A DNA stretch of 64,000 nt from the NCBI RefSeq assembly GCF_000720485.1, contig NZ_JOAX01000026.1, positions 1 to 64,000 of the forward strand, in the 5' to 3' direction. The stretch comes from Streptomyces ochraceiscleroticus (GTDB lineage Bacteria; Actinomycetota; Actinomycetes; Streptomycetales; Streptomycetaceae). Below the pieces are notes generated by a model that saw nothing but the letters and a program-made list of their open reading frames with translations, was not told where the DNA came from and did not search any database. Made by a program: the position numbers and the translations under genes. Positions 1-8,403 of the stretch are shown piece by piece (the stretch's first letter is position 1; every line of letters starts with the position of its first letter).

Positions 1-3
1 GGA

Positions 4-37
4 GTCTCGTGGGCTCGGAGATGTGTATAAGAGACAG
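4..37 (+). other. Illumina Nextera transposase adapter (artefact)
   Basis: The bases match the Nextera read-2 transposase adapter, including the 19-base mosaic end at 19-37 (AGATGTGTATAAGAGACAG). This is library sequence left at a contig end, not genome. Any start codon inside it (for example the ATG at 21) is spurious, and real sequence begins at about 38. Bases 1-3 are too short to assign. Confidence 0.97.
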
Positions 38-1595
38 CCTCTCCCCCGCGCTGACCACCGTCCTCGCCGGCACTCTCGCCGCGACCTTCGTGATCCCCGG
101 TGCCGCCGTCCGTCCGGCCGATGCCGCGGCCCCGGCCACCTTCTCGCTGCCCAAGAAGTACGACGACTGGCAGCACGACCGGCTCGCCCCCGGCGTCGAC
201 CTGTACCAGGGCATGCTCGCCGGGCGGCCCGGTGCCGACCACTGGACGGTCACCGTGCGGAAGGACGGCGCGGTGCTGCACAGCCGCGAGACGGCCGACG
301 CGCTGGCCGACGGGTTGCGCGCGGCCGGGTTCGCGCCACGTACCGAGGAGGTCCACTGGCCGGCCGGCTCCGACCGGCGTGGCACGGTCGGGGTACGCGT
401 CCGCACCGGCACGTACGGCGGCCGGGACCAGGCCGACAACGCCCGCAAGGAACTGGCGGCGGCGGGCTTCGACGCCGTCAGCGAGTGGACCGGCGGCGAC
501 GGCACGCCCGGTACGGGACTGGCCCGCGTCAAGGTCGCCGTCATCGATCCCCGGGCGTACCGCGGGCGGCTGGACGCCGGTTACGGGACCGCGGTCGCCG
601 GGCGGGAGAAGGTCACCGACATGGCCGCCCGCGCGAACGCGCTGCTCGCGGTGAACGCCGGGTTCTTCGTGATGGAGGAGAAGGACGGCGTACCGGGTGC
701 CGCCGCGGGCATCGCCGCGTACAACGGGCGGCTGCAGAGCGCCGCGACGAACGGGCGGATCGCCGCGGTCCTCCGGGGCGACGGCCTGCACCCCGAGTTC
801 CGGCATCTGCGTACGGAGTCGAAGGTGACGGCGGGCGGCGCCACCGAGCCGGTGGACGGCATCAACCGCGTTCCGGGGAAGGTCCGCAACTGCGGCGGGA
901 CGGGCGGTGATGTGCCGACCGAGCGGCCGCAGCACGACGTGACCTGCACGGATCCGGACGAGATCGTGCGCTTCACGCCGGAGCTGGGGGACGCCACCCC
1001 CGCCGGGCCCGGCGTGGAGGCGGTGCTGAACGGCGAGGGCCTCGTCCAGACGCTGCGGCCGCGCGGCGGTCCAGTACCGGAGGGCGGCACGGTACTGGCC
1101 GGTATCGGCGCGGGCGAGGGGTGGCTGCGTGACCATGCCGCGCCCGGCTCCGCGGTACGGCTGGACGAGAAGATCACCGATACCGACGGCCGCCCCGTCC
1201 GCCTCACGGCACAGGACGACATCGTCAACGGCGGCCCGGAGCTGGTGCGCGACGGCAGGGTGGCCGTCGACTACGCCGCGGACGGCATCGAGCACGCCGG
1301 TGACCGCTCGTTCGCGTACACCTGGGGCATCAGGCGCAATCCGCGGATGGTCCTCGGCACCGACCGGGCGGGCCGGGTCATCCTGCTGACCAGCGCGGGC
1401 CGGCAGCCCGGTTACAGCGACGGTCTCGGGCTGAACGAGGCCGCGGCGCTCATCAAGTCGCTCGGCGCCACGCAGGCCATGAACCTCGACGGCGGCGGCT
1501 CCGTGGGCATGGCCGTCGACGGCCGTCTGATCACGACCCCGTCGGACGCCACGGGTGAACGTGCCGTGGGCGACGCGCTGTTGCTGACCCGCTGA
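38..1595 (+). CDS. secreted phosphodiester glycosidase family protein, 5' truncated
   Basis: The gene is missing its start because the contig begins in adapter sequence. The first genomic residues (SPALTTVLAGTLAATFVIPG...) are the hydrophobic core of a signal peptide ending near an ADA site, so the product is exported. Two SPOR-like stretches follow (WTVTVRKDGAVLHSRETADALADGL and RVRTGTYGGRDQADNARKEL patterns). The C-terminal half is a phosphodiester glycosidase (NAGPA/DUF2233) domain with the family landmarks AVNAGFF and MNLDGGGSVGMAV. Relatives remove phosphodiester-linked sugars or act in exopolysaccharide metabolism; the substrate here is unknown. The gene converges on the S37 peptidase gene with a strong hairpin between them. 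Confidence 0.85.
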
Positions 1596-1608
1596 TCCAC
1601 CGGCAGCG

Positions 1609-1646
1609 CGGTGGGCCCGGGGCGGTCGGTCGCCCCGGGCCCACCG
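1609..1646. terminator. bidirectional hairpin terminator
   Basis: A perfect 16-bp stem (1609-1624 with 1631-1646) encloses the 6-base loop GTCGGT. It lies between two convergent stop codons (1595 and 1665) and can serve both genes. There is no T tract, as is usual in Streptomyces. Confidence 0.85.
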
Positions 1647-1664
1647 GTCAGTACCGACCGCCCG

Positions 1665-3107
1665 TCACGGGCGCAGCATCGGCATCCGCTGCGACTGCTG
1701 CTTGTCCAGCTTCTTGTTGTACGGAGCCGCCGGGGCCGTCTCGCCCGCGGCCGGGGTCACGCCGGCCCACTTCAGGAGGCGGGCCGTGGCCTTGGTGCGG
1801 TCGGCTTCCTTCAGCTTGGTGATGTTGGAGCCGTGGTTGCCGCCGGGGACGGTGAAGACGTAGGAGTCCCTCGCGCCCTTGCCGATCTCGAAATGCTCCG
1901 AACTCCACGGGTCGTACTGGCCGTTGACGAACATCATCCGCTCGGCGTGGTGCCGCACCCAGCGGTCCACGTCCGGCATGGCCTTCTTGTCGAAGGACAT
2001 GGGGATGTCGCGCGGGACGAAGGTGCGGGAGTTGTTGATGCCCGGGTAGCGGAGCAGGTCCGCGACGTTCGGGTAGGCGTAGCCGGGCTCACCGAGCTGG
2101 GTGCCTGCCTGGTAGTAGTACGGCAGGTAGGGCTGCATGCCCTGGTCGGTGTAGCTGTCGAAGCCGCCGACCTGGTCCATCCAGGACCAGAGGGAGTCGG
2201 TGGACGCGGTCGGCTTCGGGACCTCGGCGCAGGCGGTGGCGGCGGGCTGGTACTGCCAGAAGCCGAAGACCAGGTCGGTCACCATGATTTCGTACGCGCG
2301 GTCGGCGTTGCCGGCGAGCTTGAAGGTCCAGCCCTCGGTGGCGGCCTTCTTCTGGAAGCGGTCGACCATCTCGCCGCGGCGCTTCAGCGCCTCGCGCTCG
2401 ATCGCGGCGAGGTCCTTGCGGCACTCGGCGGTGCCGACGGTGGCGAAGAAGCGGTCGTAGGCCGAGTCCTCGTCGTTGACGACGTCGTTGGGCGCGACGT
2501 ACGCGACCGTGCCGTCCATGTCGTGCGGGTAGAAGCGGCGGTAGTACGTCGCCGTCATGCCGCCCTTGCTGCCGCCGGTGGCGATCCAGTTCTTGGCGTA
2601 GATGCCGTTCAGCGCCGTGAAGATGCGGTGCTGGTCGGCGGCGGCCTGCTGGATGTCCAGCTTCTTCCAGTCCGCGGGCTCGGGCCGGGACGGGGTGAAG
2701 TAGCGGTACTCCATCGACACCTGGTTGCCGTCGATGAGCTTGGTGGGCTCGCTGCGCGTCGGCTCGGTGTTGACGTTGTAGCCGGAGGTGAAGAAGACGG
2801 TGGGGCGGGCGGTCGACTTGTGCAGCACGGTGATGCGCTGCTGGAAGGTGCCCTTGCCCGGGTGCCGGTGGTCGACCGGCTGGGTGTAGTTCAGGACGAA
2901 GAAGCGGTAACCGTCGACCGGCTTCTCCTGAACGAGGCTCATTCCCGGTATCGCGAGGAGACGGTCCTTGATGTCCGCTTCCGCGCGGCTGTCCGCGGTC
3001 GTACCGGCCGGCGCGGCGGCGGTGGCCGCCGTTGCCGTGGCCGTGCCCGCGCCGACCGTGCCTATGAGCACGGTGAGTGACAGCAGCCATCTGAGCGTTT
3101 TGCGCAT
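1665..3107 (-). CDS. secreted S37-family (PS-10) tripeptidyl aminopeptidase
   Basis: The predicted 480-residue exported serine peptidase belongs to the Streptomyces S37/PS-10 family, which removes tri- or tetrapeptides from protein N-termini. The N-terminus MRKTLRWLLSLTVLIGTVGAG is a signal peptide with an Ala-rich cleavage region. The alpha/beta-hydrolase nucleophile is Ser180 in GGSKGGM, and the acid and base are likely the Asp of NGQYDPWS and the His of PGGNHGSN near the C-terminus. The ATG at 3107 is chosen because GGGAGGG lies just upstream and a signal peptide follows at once; the longer reading frame lacks one. The gene is monocistronic between the ABC exporter and the 1609-1646 terminator. 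Confidence 0.9.
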   Translation of the reverse strand: MRKTLRWLLSLTVLIGTVGAGTATATAATAAAPAGTTADSRAEADIKDRLLAIPGMSLVQEKPVDGYRFFVLNYTQPVDHRHPGKGTFQQRITVLHKSTARPTVFFTSGYNVNTEPTRSEPTKLIDGNQVSMEYRYFTPSRPEPADWKKLDIQQAAADQHRIFTALNGIYAKNWIATGGSKGGMTATYYRRFYPHDMDGTVAYVAPNDVVNDEDSAYDRFFATVGTAECRKDLAAIEREALKRRGEMVDRFQKKAATEGWTFKLAGNADRAYEIMVTDLVFGFWQYQPAATACAEVPKPTASTDSLWSWMDQVGGFDSYTDQGMQPYLPYYYQAGTQLGEPGYAYPNVADLLRYPGINNSRTFVPRDIPMSFDKKAMPDVDRWVRHHAERMMFVNGQYDPWSSEHFEIGKGARDSYVFTVPGGNHGSNITKLKEADRTKATARLLKWAGVTPAAGETAPAAPYNKKLDKQQSQRMPMLRP

Positions 3108-3262
3108 GCGCCCTCCCCTGGGGTTCGCAAAGGTCGCGCTGAACCTATCGGGGCGGCCCCTCGCCGACCACCCCCCGACCGGCGGTAGCGGACGGGGAGT
3201 TGGCCGGCGGGGCAGGCGGCGGGGCGCACGGCGCTGCACTCCGGCCTCCACAGTGCACGGCG

Positions 3263-6200
3263 CTATACCCCGGCCTCCACCGTCTCGCCGGTGAAGGAGC
3301 GCCACAGTTCCGCGTACCGGCCGCCCCGGGCGAGGAGTTCGGCGTGCGTGCCGTCCTCGGCGACGCGGCCGCGGTCCAGTACGACGACCCGGTCGGCGCG
3401 GGCCGCGGTCGTCAGGCGGTGGGCGACGACCAGGGTCGTGCGGCGGCCGGCCAGCCGGTCCGTCGCGTGGTTGACGACGGACTCGGTGGCCAGGTCGAGC
3501 GCCGCGGTCGCCTCGTCGAGCAACAGCACGTCGGGGTCGACCAGTTCGGCGCGGGCGAGCGCGAGGAGCTGGCGCTGGCCTGCGGAGAGGTTGCGGCCGC
3601 GCTCGGCGACCTCGTGGAGGTAGCCGCCGTCGAGCGTGGCGATCATGTCGTGCGCGCCCACCGCCCGGGCCGCCGCCTCCACTTCGGCGTCGGTGGCGTC
3701 CGGGCGGCCGTACGCGATGGCGTCGCGGACCGTGCCGGGGAAGAGGTACGACTCCTGGGGGACGACGCCCAGCCGGTGGCGGTAGCCGGTCAGGTCCAGT
3801 TCGCGCAGGTCGGTGCCGTCGACGCGGACGGCGCCGGTCGTCGGGTCGTAGAACCGGGCGACCAGCTTGACCAGCGTGGACTTGCCGGCGCCGGTCTCGC
3901 CGACGAACGCGACGGTCTGGCCGGCGGGGATGGTCAGGGCGATGCCGGAGAGGGCCTCGGCCTGCTCACCGTCGGCGGTCGCGTAGCGGAAGTGGACGTC
4001 GTCGAAGGTGATCTCGCCCGCCAGCTCCTTCACCGGGCGGGGGTTCTCGGCCGCCGGGGTGGTGGTCGGCTCGCGCAGCAGCTCCTGGATGCGGCCGAGC
4101 GACACGGACGCCTGCTGGTAGCCGTCGAAGACCTGGGAGAGCTGCTGGACGGGGGAGAAGAAGAGGTCGATGTAGAGGAGGTACGCGACCAGGGCACCCG
4201 CGGTCAGCGTCCCGGCGCTCACCCGGTCCGCGCCGACGATCAGCACCAGCGCGGCGGCCACGGACGACAGGAGCTGCACGAACGGGAAGTAGACCGAGAT
4301 CAGGAACTGGCCGCGGGTGCGGGCCTGCCGGTACGCGGCGCTGCGCTCGGTGAAGCGCGCGACGCCGCTGCCCTCGCGGCGGAACGCCTGCACGATGCGC
4401 AGCCCGGCGACGCTCTCCTGGAGGTCGCCGTTGACGACGCTGATCCGCTCACGCGCCAGCTCGTACGCCTTGACGCTCTGCTTGCGGAAGAAGTACGTGC
4501 CGATGATCAGCGGCGGCAGCGTGGCGAAGACGACCAGCGCGAGCTGCACGTCGATGGCCAGCAGGGCGACCAGGATGCCGAAAAAGGTGAGGACGGAGAC
4601 GACGGCAGTGACCAGGCCGGTCTGCAGGAAGGTGGAGAGCGCGTCGACGTCCGTGGTCATCCGGGTCATGATCCGGCCGGTCAGCTCGCGCTCGTAGTAG
4701 TCCAGGCCGAGGCGCTGGAGCTGGGCGAAGATCTTGACGCGGAGTGAGTACAGGACGCGTTCGCCGGTACGCCCCGTCATCCGGTTCGAGCCGATCTGCG
4801 CGGCCCACTGGGCGAGCACGACGAGCAGGGCGGCGGCGGACGCGGCCCACACGCCGTTGAGCGCGGCGCGCTGTACGCCGTCGTCGATGCCGTGCCGGAT
4901 CAGTACGGGCAGCAGCAGCCCGGCGACCGCGTCCACGGCGACCAGCAGCAGGGCGATCAGCAGCGGCCGGCCGAAGCCGCGCAGCAGGCGGCGCAGGCCG
5001 TAGGAGCTCTCCGGCCGCGCTGCCTGCTCCTCGTCGATGTCGGGGGTGTCGGTGGCCGGGGGCAGCGCCGCGACCTTTTCGAGCAGCTCGGGCGTCGCGG
5101 GCATGCCGGCCAGCGCGCCGGCCATGCCGCCGGGGCGGCCGGCGAGCGCGGCGGCGGAAGCGCTGCCGCCCTCCCGCGGCTGCACGCCGTCGGACTCCTC
5201 GCCCGTACGGACCCACAGCTCGGGCGTCACGCCGTCGATGACGCGGCGGGGGCGGGTGGCCTCCGTGGCGGGCGTGCTTTCCGGCGCCACAAGGCCGGTG
5301 GTGGTCGCCGGCTCCAGCAGCCCGGTGGCCGCCGCCTCGCCGGAGAAGGCCCCGGCCGCCGCGACCTGCCCCGCCGGGTCCCGCTCCACGCCGCCCAGCT
5401 CGTCCGGGTCGGTGAGCAGCCTGCGGTACAGCTCGCAGCGCTCCTCCAGCTCCTCCCGCGTACCGATGTCCAGCAGTCGGCCGCCGTCGAGGACGGCGAC
5501 CCGGTCGGCCAGCGCCAGGGTGGAGGCGCGGTGCGCGATGAGCAGGGTCGTACGGCCCGCCATCACGCCGCGCAGCGCTTCGTGGATCTCGTGCTCGACC
5601 CGGGCGTCGACCGCGGAGGTCGCGTCGTCCAGGACCAGCACGCGCGGGTCGGTGAGGATCGCGCGGGCGAGCGCCACGCGCTGCCGCTGGCCGCCGGACA
5701 GGCTCAGGCCCTGCTCGCCGACCTCGGTGTCGTACCCGTCGGGGAGCGCGGAGATGAAGCCGTCGGCCTGGGCGGCGCGGGCCGCGGCCCGGATCTGCTC
5801 GTCGGTGGCGTCCGGGGCGCCGTAGGCGATGTTGTCCCGGATCGAGTCGGAGAAGAGGAAGCTGGTCTCGGGGACCAGGCCGATGGCGCCGCGCAGCGAG
5901 TCGGCGGTCAGGTCGCGCACGTCCCGGCCGCCGACGAGCACCCGCCCCGCGCTCACGTCGTAGAAGCGCGGCAGCAGCAGCGAGACGGTGGACTTGCCGC
6001 TGCCGGAAGTGCCGACGACGGCGACGGTCTCGCCGGGCTCGATGCGCAGCGAGAAGTCCGTCAGGACCTGGTGAGCGCCCTGCTCGTCGCCGTACCCGAA
6101 GGTGACGTGGTCGAACTCGACCGTGGCGGGCGCGTCGGCGGGCAGCGGGACGGCGTCCGGGCGCTCCTCGATGACCGGCTCGGTGTCGATCAGCTCGAAG

Positions 6201-7150
6201 ACCCGCTCCACGCCCGCGCGGGCCTGCTGGCCCACGGTCAGCATCATGGCGAGCATCCGGACCGGGCCGACGAGCTGCGCGAGGTAGGTGGAGAAGGCGA
6301 CGAAGGTGCCCAGCGAGACCTGGCCCCGGGTGGCCATCCAGCCGCCGAGCGCGAGCATCGCGACCTGCCCGAGGGAGGGGACGGCCTGCAGGGCCGGGGT
6401 GTAGCGGGCGTTGAGGCGTACGGTGCGCAGCCGCCCGGCGAAGAGCCGCCGGCCGACCTCGCGGAGCTTGCCGGTCTCCTGCTCCTCCTGGCCGAAGCCC
6501 TTCACGACGCGGACGCCGGAGACCGCGCCGTCCACCACGCCCGCCACGGCCGCCGCCTGGCCCTGCGCGTACCAGGTCGCGGGGAAGAGCCGGAGGCGGC
6601 TGCGCTTGGCGATCCACCACAGGGCGGGGGCGACGGCGAGGGCGACGACGGTGAGCAGCGGGGAGAGCACCAGCATGATCACCAGGGAGATGACGAACAG
6701 CAGGACGTTGCCCAGCATCATCGGCACCATGAACAGCAGCGACTGCACGAGCTGGAGGTCGCTGGTGCCGCGGCCGACGACCTGCCCCGTACTGAGTTCG
6801 TCCTGCCGCCGGCCGTCCAGCCGGGTGATGGCCCGGTACATCCGGGTCCGCAGGTCGTGCTGGACGTCCAGGGCGAGCCGGCCGCCGTAGAAGCGGCGGA
6901 TGTACGTCAGTACGTACACGGCGAGCGCGGCGACGATCAGCAGGGTGGCCCACGGCGCGAGGGACCGTTCGTGCTTGACGATCACATCGTCGATGATCAG
7001 CTTCGGTACGAGCGGGACGAGCGCCATGACGGCCATCCCGGCGAGCGAGGAGCCGAGCGCGAGCAGTACATCCTGTTTGTACCGCCAGCACGTGCGCATC
7101 AGGCGCCGCGCCCAGCCCTCTTCCGCCGTATCCGTGTCCGCCCCTGCCAC
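3263..7150 (-). CDS. fused double ABC exporter (two TMD-NBD halves in one chain)
   Basis: A 1,295-residue full-length ABC exporter with order TMD1-NBD1-linker-TMD2-NBD2. NBD1 has Walker A GTSGSGKST near residue 380, signature LSGGQ near 484 and Walker B LVLDD near 507. NBD2 has GETGAGKST near 1084, signature LSAGQ near 1188 and LLLDE near 1211. Asp in place of the catalytic Glu in NBD1, with a variant signature in NBD2, is the known pattern of heterodimeric exporters with one degenerate ATP site. A roughly 130-residue Ala/Pro-rich linker joins the halves. The start is GTG at 7150, with GGGAGG six bases upstream, rather than the ATG at 7192. The substrate cannot be read from sequence; lipid or drug export is possible. 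Confidence 0.92.
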   Translation of the reverse strand: MAGADTDTAEEGWARRLMRTCWRYKQDVLLALGSSLAGMAVMALVPLVPKLIIDDVIVKHERSLAPWATLLIVAALAVYVLTYIRRFYGGRLALDVQHDLRTRMYRAITRLDGRRQDELSTGQVVGRGTSDLQLVQSLLFMVPMMLGNVLLFVISLVIMLVLSPLLTVVALAVAPALWWIAKRSRLRLFPATWYAQGQAAAVAGVVDGAVSGVRVVKGFGQEEQETGKLREVGRRLFAGRLRTVRLNARYTPALQAVPSLGQVAMLALGGWMATRGQVSLGTFVAFSTYLAQLVGPVRMLAMMLTVGQQARAGVERVFELIDTEPVIEERPDAVPLPADAPATVEFDHVTFGYGDEQGAHQVLTDFSLRIEPGETVAVVGTSGSGKSTVSLLLPRFYDVSAGRVLVGGRDVRDLTADSLRGAIGLVPETSFLFSDSIRDNIAYGAPDATDEQIRAAARAAQADGFISALPDGYDTEVGEQGLSLSGGQRQRVALARAILTDPRVLVLDDATSAVDARVEHEIHEALRGVMAGRTTLLIAHRASTLALADRVAVLDGGRLLDIGTREELEERCELYRRLLTDPDELGGVERDPAGQVAAAGAFSGEAAATGLLEPATTTGLVAPESTPATEATRPRRVIDGVTPELWVRTGEESDGVQPREGGSASAAALAGRPGGMAGALAGMPATPELLEKVAALPPATDTPDIDEEQAARPESSYGLRRLLRGFGRPLLIALLLVAVDAVAGLLLPVLIRHGIDDGVQRAALNGVWAASAAALLVVLAQWAAQIGSNRMTGRTGERVLYSLRVKIFAQLQRLGLDYYERELTGRIMTRMTTDVDALSTFLQTGLVTAVVSVLTFFGILVALLAIDVQLALVVFATLPPLIIGTYFFRKQSVKAYELARERISVVNGDLQESVAGLRIVQAFRREGSGVARFTERSAAYRQARTRGQFLISVYFPFVQLLSSVAAALVLIVGADRVSAGTLTAGALVAYLLYIDLFFSPVQQLSQVFDGYQQASVSLGRIQELLREPTTTPAAENPRPVKELAGEITFDDVHFRYATADGEQAEALSGIALTIPAGQTVAFVGETGAGKSTLVKLVARFYDPTTGAVRVDGTDLRELDLTGYRHRLGVVPQESYLFPGTVRDAIAYGRPDATDAEVEAAARAVGAHDMIATLDGGYLHEVAERGRNLSAGQRQLLALARAELVDPDVLLLDEATAALDLATESVVNHATDRLAGRRTTLVVAHRLTTAARADRVVVLDRGRVAEDGTHAELLARGGRYAELWRSFTGETVEAGV

Positions 7151-7244
7151 GCGACGCCTCCCGCCGGTCGACTTCTTACCGCAAGGCACCAACAGCGGCG
7201 GCCGGTGTTTTCATCCCACCGCAACAATTCCCGCGGTCACGGGC

Positions 7245-7265
7245 GGCCAATGGCGGTCATTGGCC
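7245..7265. terminator. short inverted repeat next to a stop codon
   Basis: GGCCAATG (7245-7252) and CATTGGCC (7258-7265) form a perfect 8-bp stem around GCGGT, touching the stop codon of the phytase-like gene. It could be its terminator, or an operator for the exporter gene that starts at 7150. Confidence 0.45.
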
Positions 7266-8297
7266 TCAAAGGCGGACGGTCATGTCGTACAGCCGGGTGA
7301 TCTGCTGCGCCCGCTGATTGTCGTCGCTGATCAGGAGCAGGTGCAGCCGTCCGTGCGCGTGCCCCAGGACGGCCATGCCCTCGATGTTGTCCAGGAGGGG
7401 GTTGATCTGGGGCTGCCGGGCGGGCGCGCCGAGGGAGGGGCAGCGCGTGAGGTCGGCGAGCAGGGTCTTGGCGGCGGGGCGGGTGGCGGCGGTCAGCTTC
7501 TCGGTGCCGCGAGTGTCGTCCGCGGGGCGCGGGTCGGCGAGGTAGAGGCGGATGGTGTTGCCCTGAGGCTCGAATTTACGTTCGAGTACGAGCAGGCGGC
7601 CGTCGCCGAGCGAGGTGATCTCGGGGACCGTCATGCCCCGCTCGGCCGGGTAGGCGTACTGCCTGCCGAGGGCGTAGCCGCCGTGCGGCTGCCGCTGCCA
7701 GGTCTGGAAGCGGTGCAGCGGACGGCCCTGCGCGCCGTTGCCGTCACCGGCGAGCGGGCCCTCCATGGACGCGGTGAGCGTACGGCCGCCGGGGCCCGCG
7801 GCCAGGCCCTCGAAGGTCTGGTTGGCGGTGGCCCGCCCTGCCGGGGCGACCCGCAGCCCGTCCGGCACGGGCAGCCGTCCGACCGGGTGCCCGGCCCGGT
7901 CGTAGCGACGCACCGACGGCTCCGTCTCGGAGGTGATCAGCCGGTTACCGTCCTTCTCGACGACCAGCCCCTCGGAGTCCAGCGGCTTTCCGTCCTCGTC
8001 GGCGAGCGGGACGCCGCGCAGCGGCTCGCGCGTCCGGCCGTCGAGGGTGACCAGCGCGGACCGGTCGGAGAGCGCGAGCAGATCGCCGTCGGTGTCGCGG
8101 GCGAGCGCGGAGAAGTTCCCGGCGTAGAGGCCGTCGACGGAGCGCTTGTCCAGGGCGTCGGAGTACTGGTCGATGGAGACGCGGGCGGAACAGGCGCCGG
8201 TGGCCTGCGCCCCGGGCGGGGCCGCGGCCGCCGGGAGCGTTCCGGCGGCGAGCAGCGTGGCGGCGAGGGCGGCGGATACGGCGGCGGTGAGGCGCAC
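7266..8297 (-). CDS. secreted esterase-like/phytase-like domain protein
   Basis: The 343-residue exported protein has signal peptide MRLTAAVSAALAATLLAAG followed by an AAAA cleavage region. The rest matches the phytase-like/esterase-like family (PF13449 type): beta-propeller-like repeats with DGDLLALSDRS, DSEGLVVEKDG, TFEGLAAGPGG and NIEGMAVL. The repeated EG(L/M) motifs are typical of the family. The catalytic role of most members is unproven, so phosphate-ester or other esterase activity is only inferred. The start is GTG at 8297, preceded by AAGGATC. The gene is separated from the upstream GH65 gene by a strong hairpin, so it probably has its own promoter. Confidence 0.8.
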   Translation of the reverse strand: MRLTAAVSAALAATLLAAGTLPAAAAPPGAQATGACSARVSIDQYSDALDKRSVDGLYAGNFSALARDTDGDLLALSDRSALVTLDGRTREPLRGVPLADEDGKPLDSEGLVVEKDGNRLITSETEPSVRRYDRAGHPVGRLPVPDGLRVAPAGRATANQTFEGLAAGPGGRTLTASMEGPLAGDGNGAQGRPLHRFQTWQRQPHGGYALGRQYAYPAERGMTVPEITSLGDGRLLVLERKFEPQGNTIRLYLADPRPADDTRGTEKLTAATRPAAKTLLADLTRCPSLGAPARQPQINPLLDNIEGMAVLGHAHGRLHLLLISDDNQRAQQITRLYDMTVRL

Positions 8298-8327
8298 GGG
8301 GATCCTTCCGGTCGGCAGGACGGCAAC

Positions 8328-8369
8328 GGGCGGGGCGCCCGGGGGTTCCTTCCCCCGGGCGCCCCGCCC
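8328..8369. terminator. strong hairpin terminator after the GH65 gene
   Basis: A perfect 18-bp stem (8328-8345 with 8352-8369) with loop TTCCTT. It lies 35 bp downstream of the GH65 stop (8404, minus strand) and before the GTG of the phytase-like gene, so it should end GH65 transcription. Confidence 0.85.
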
Positions 8370-8403
8370 GCATCACGCGTTCCGTTCCGCGGAACGGCGG
8401 CCG

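Noticed and set aside
1611..3080. Long plus-strand ORF opposite the S37 peptidase gene
   Set aside because: It has Gly/Val/Arg-rich antisense composition without domains. The minus strand has a signal peptide and catalytic motifs.
3200..7300. Very long plus-strand ORFs opposite the ABC exporter (515 and 802 codons)
   Set aside because: They are shadows created by high GC third positions; the exporter motifs are on the minus strand.
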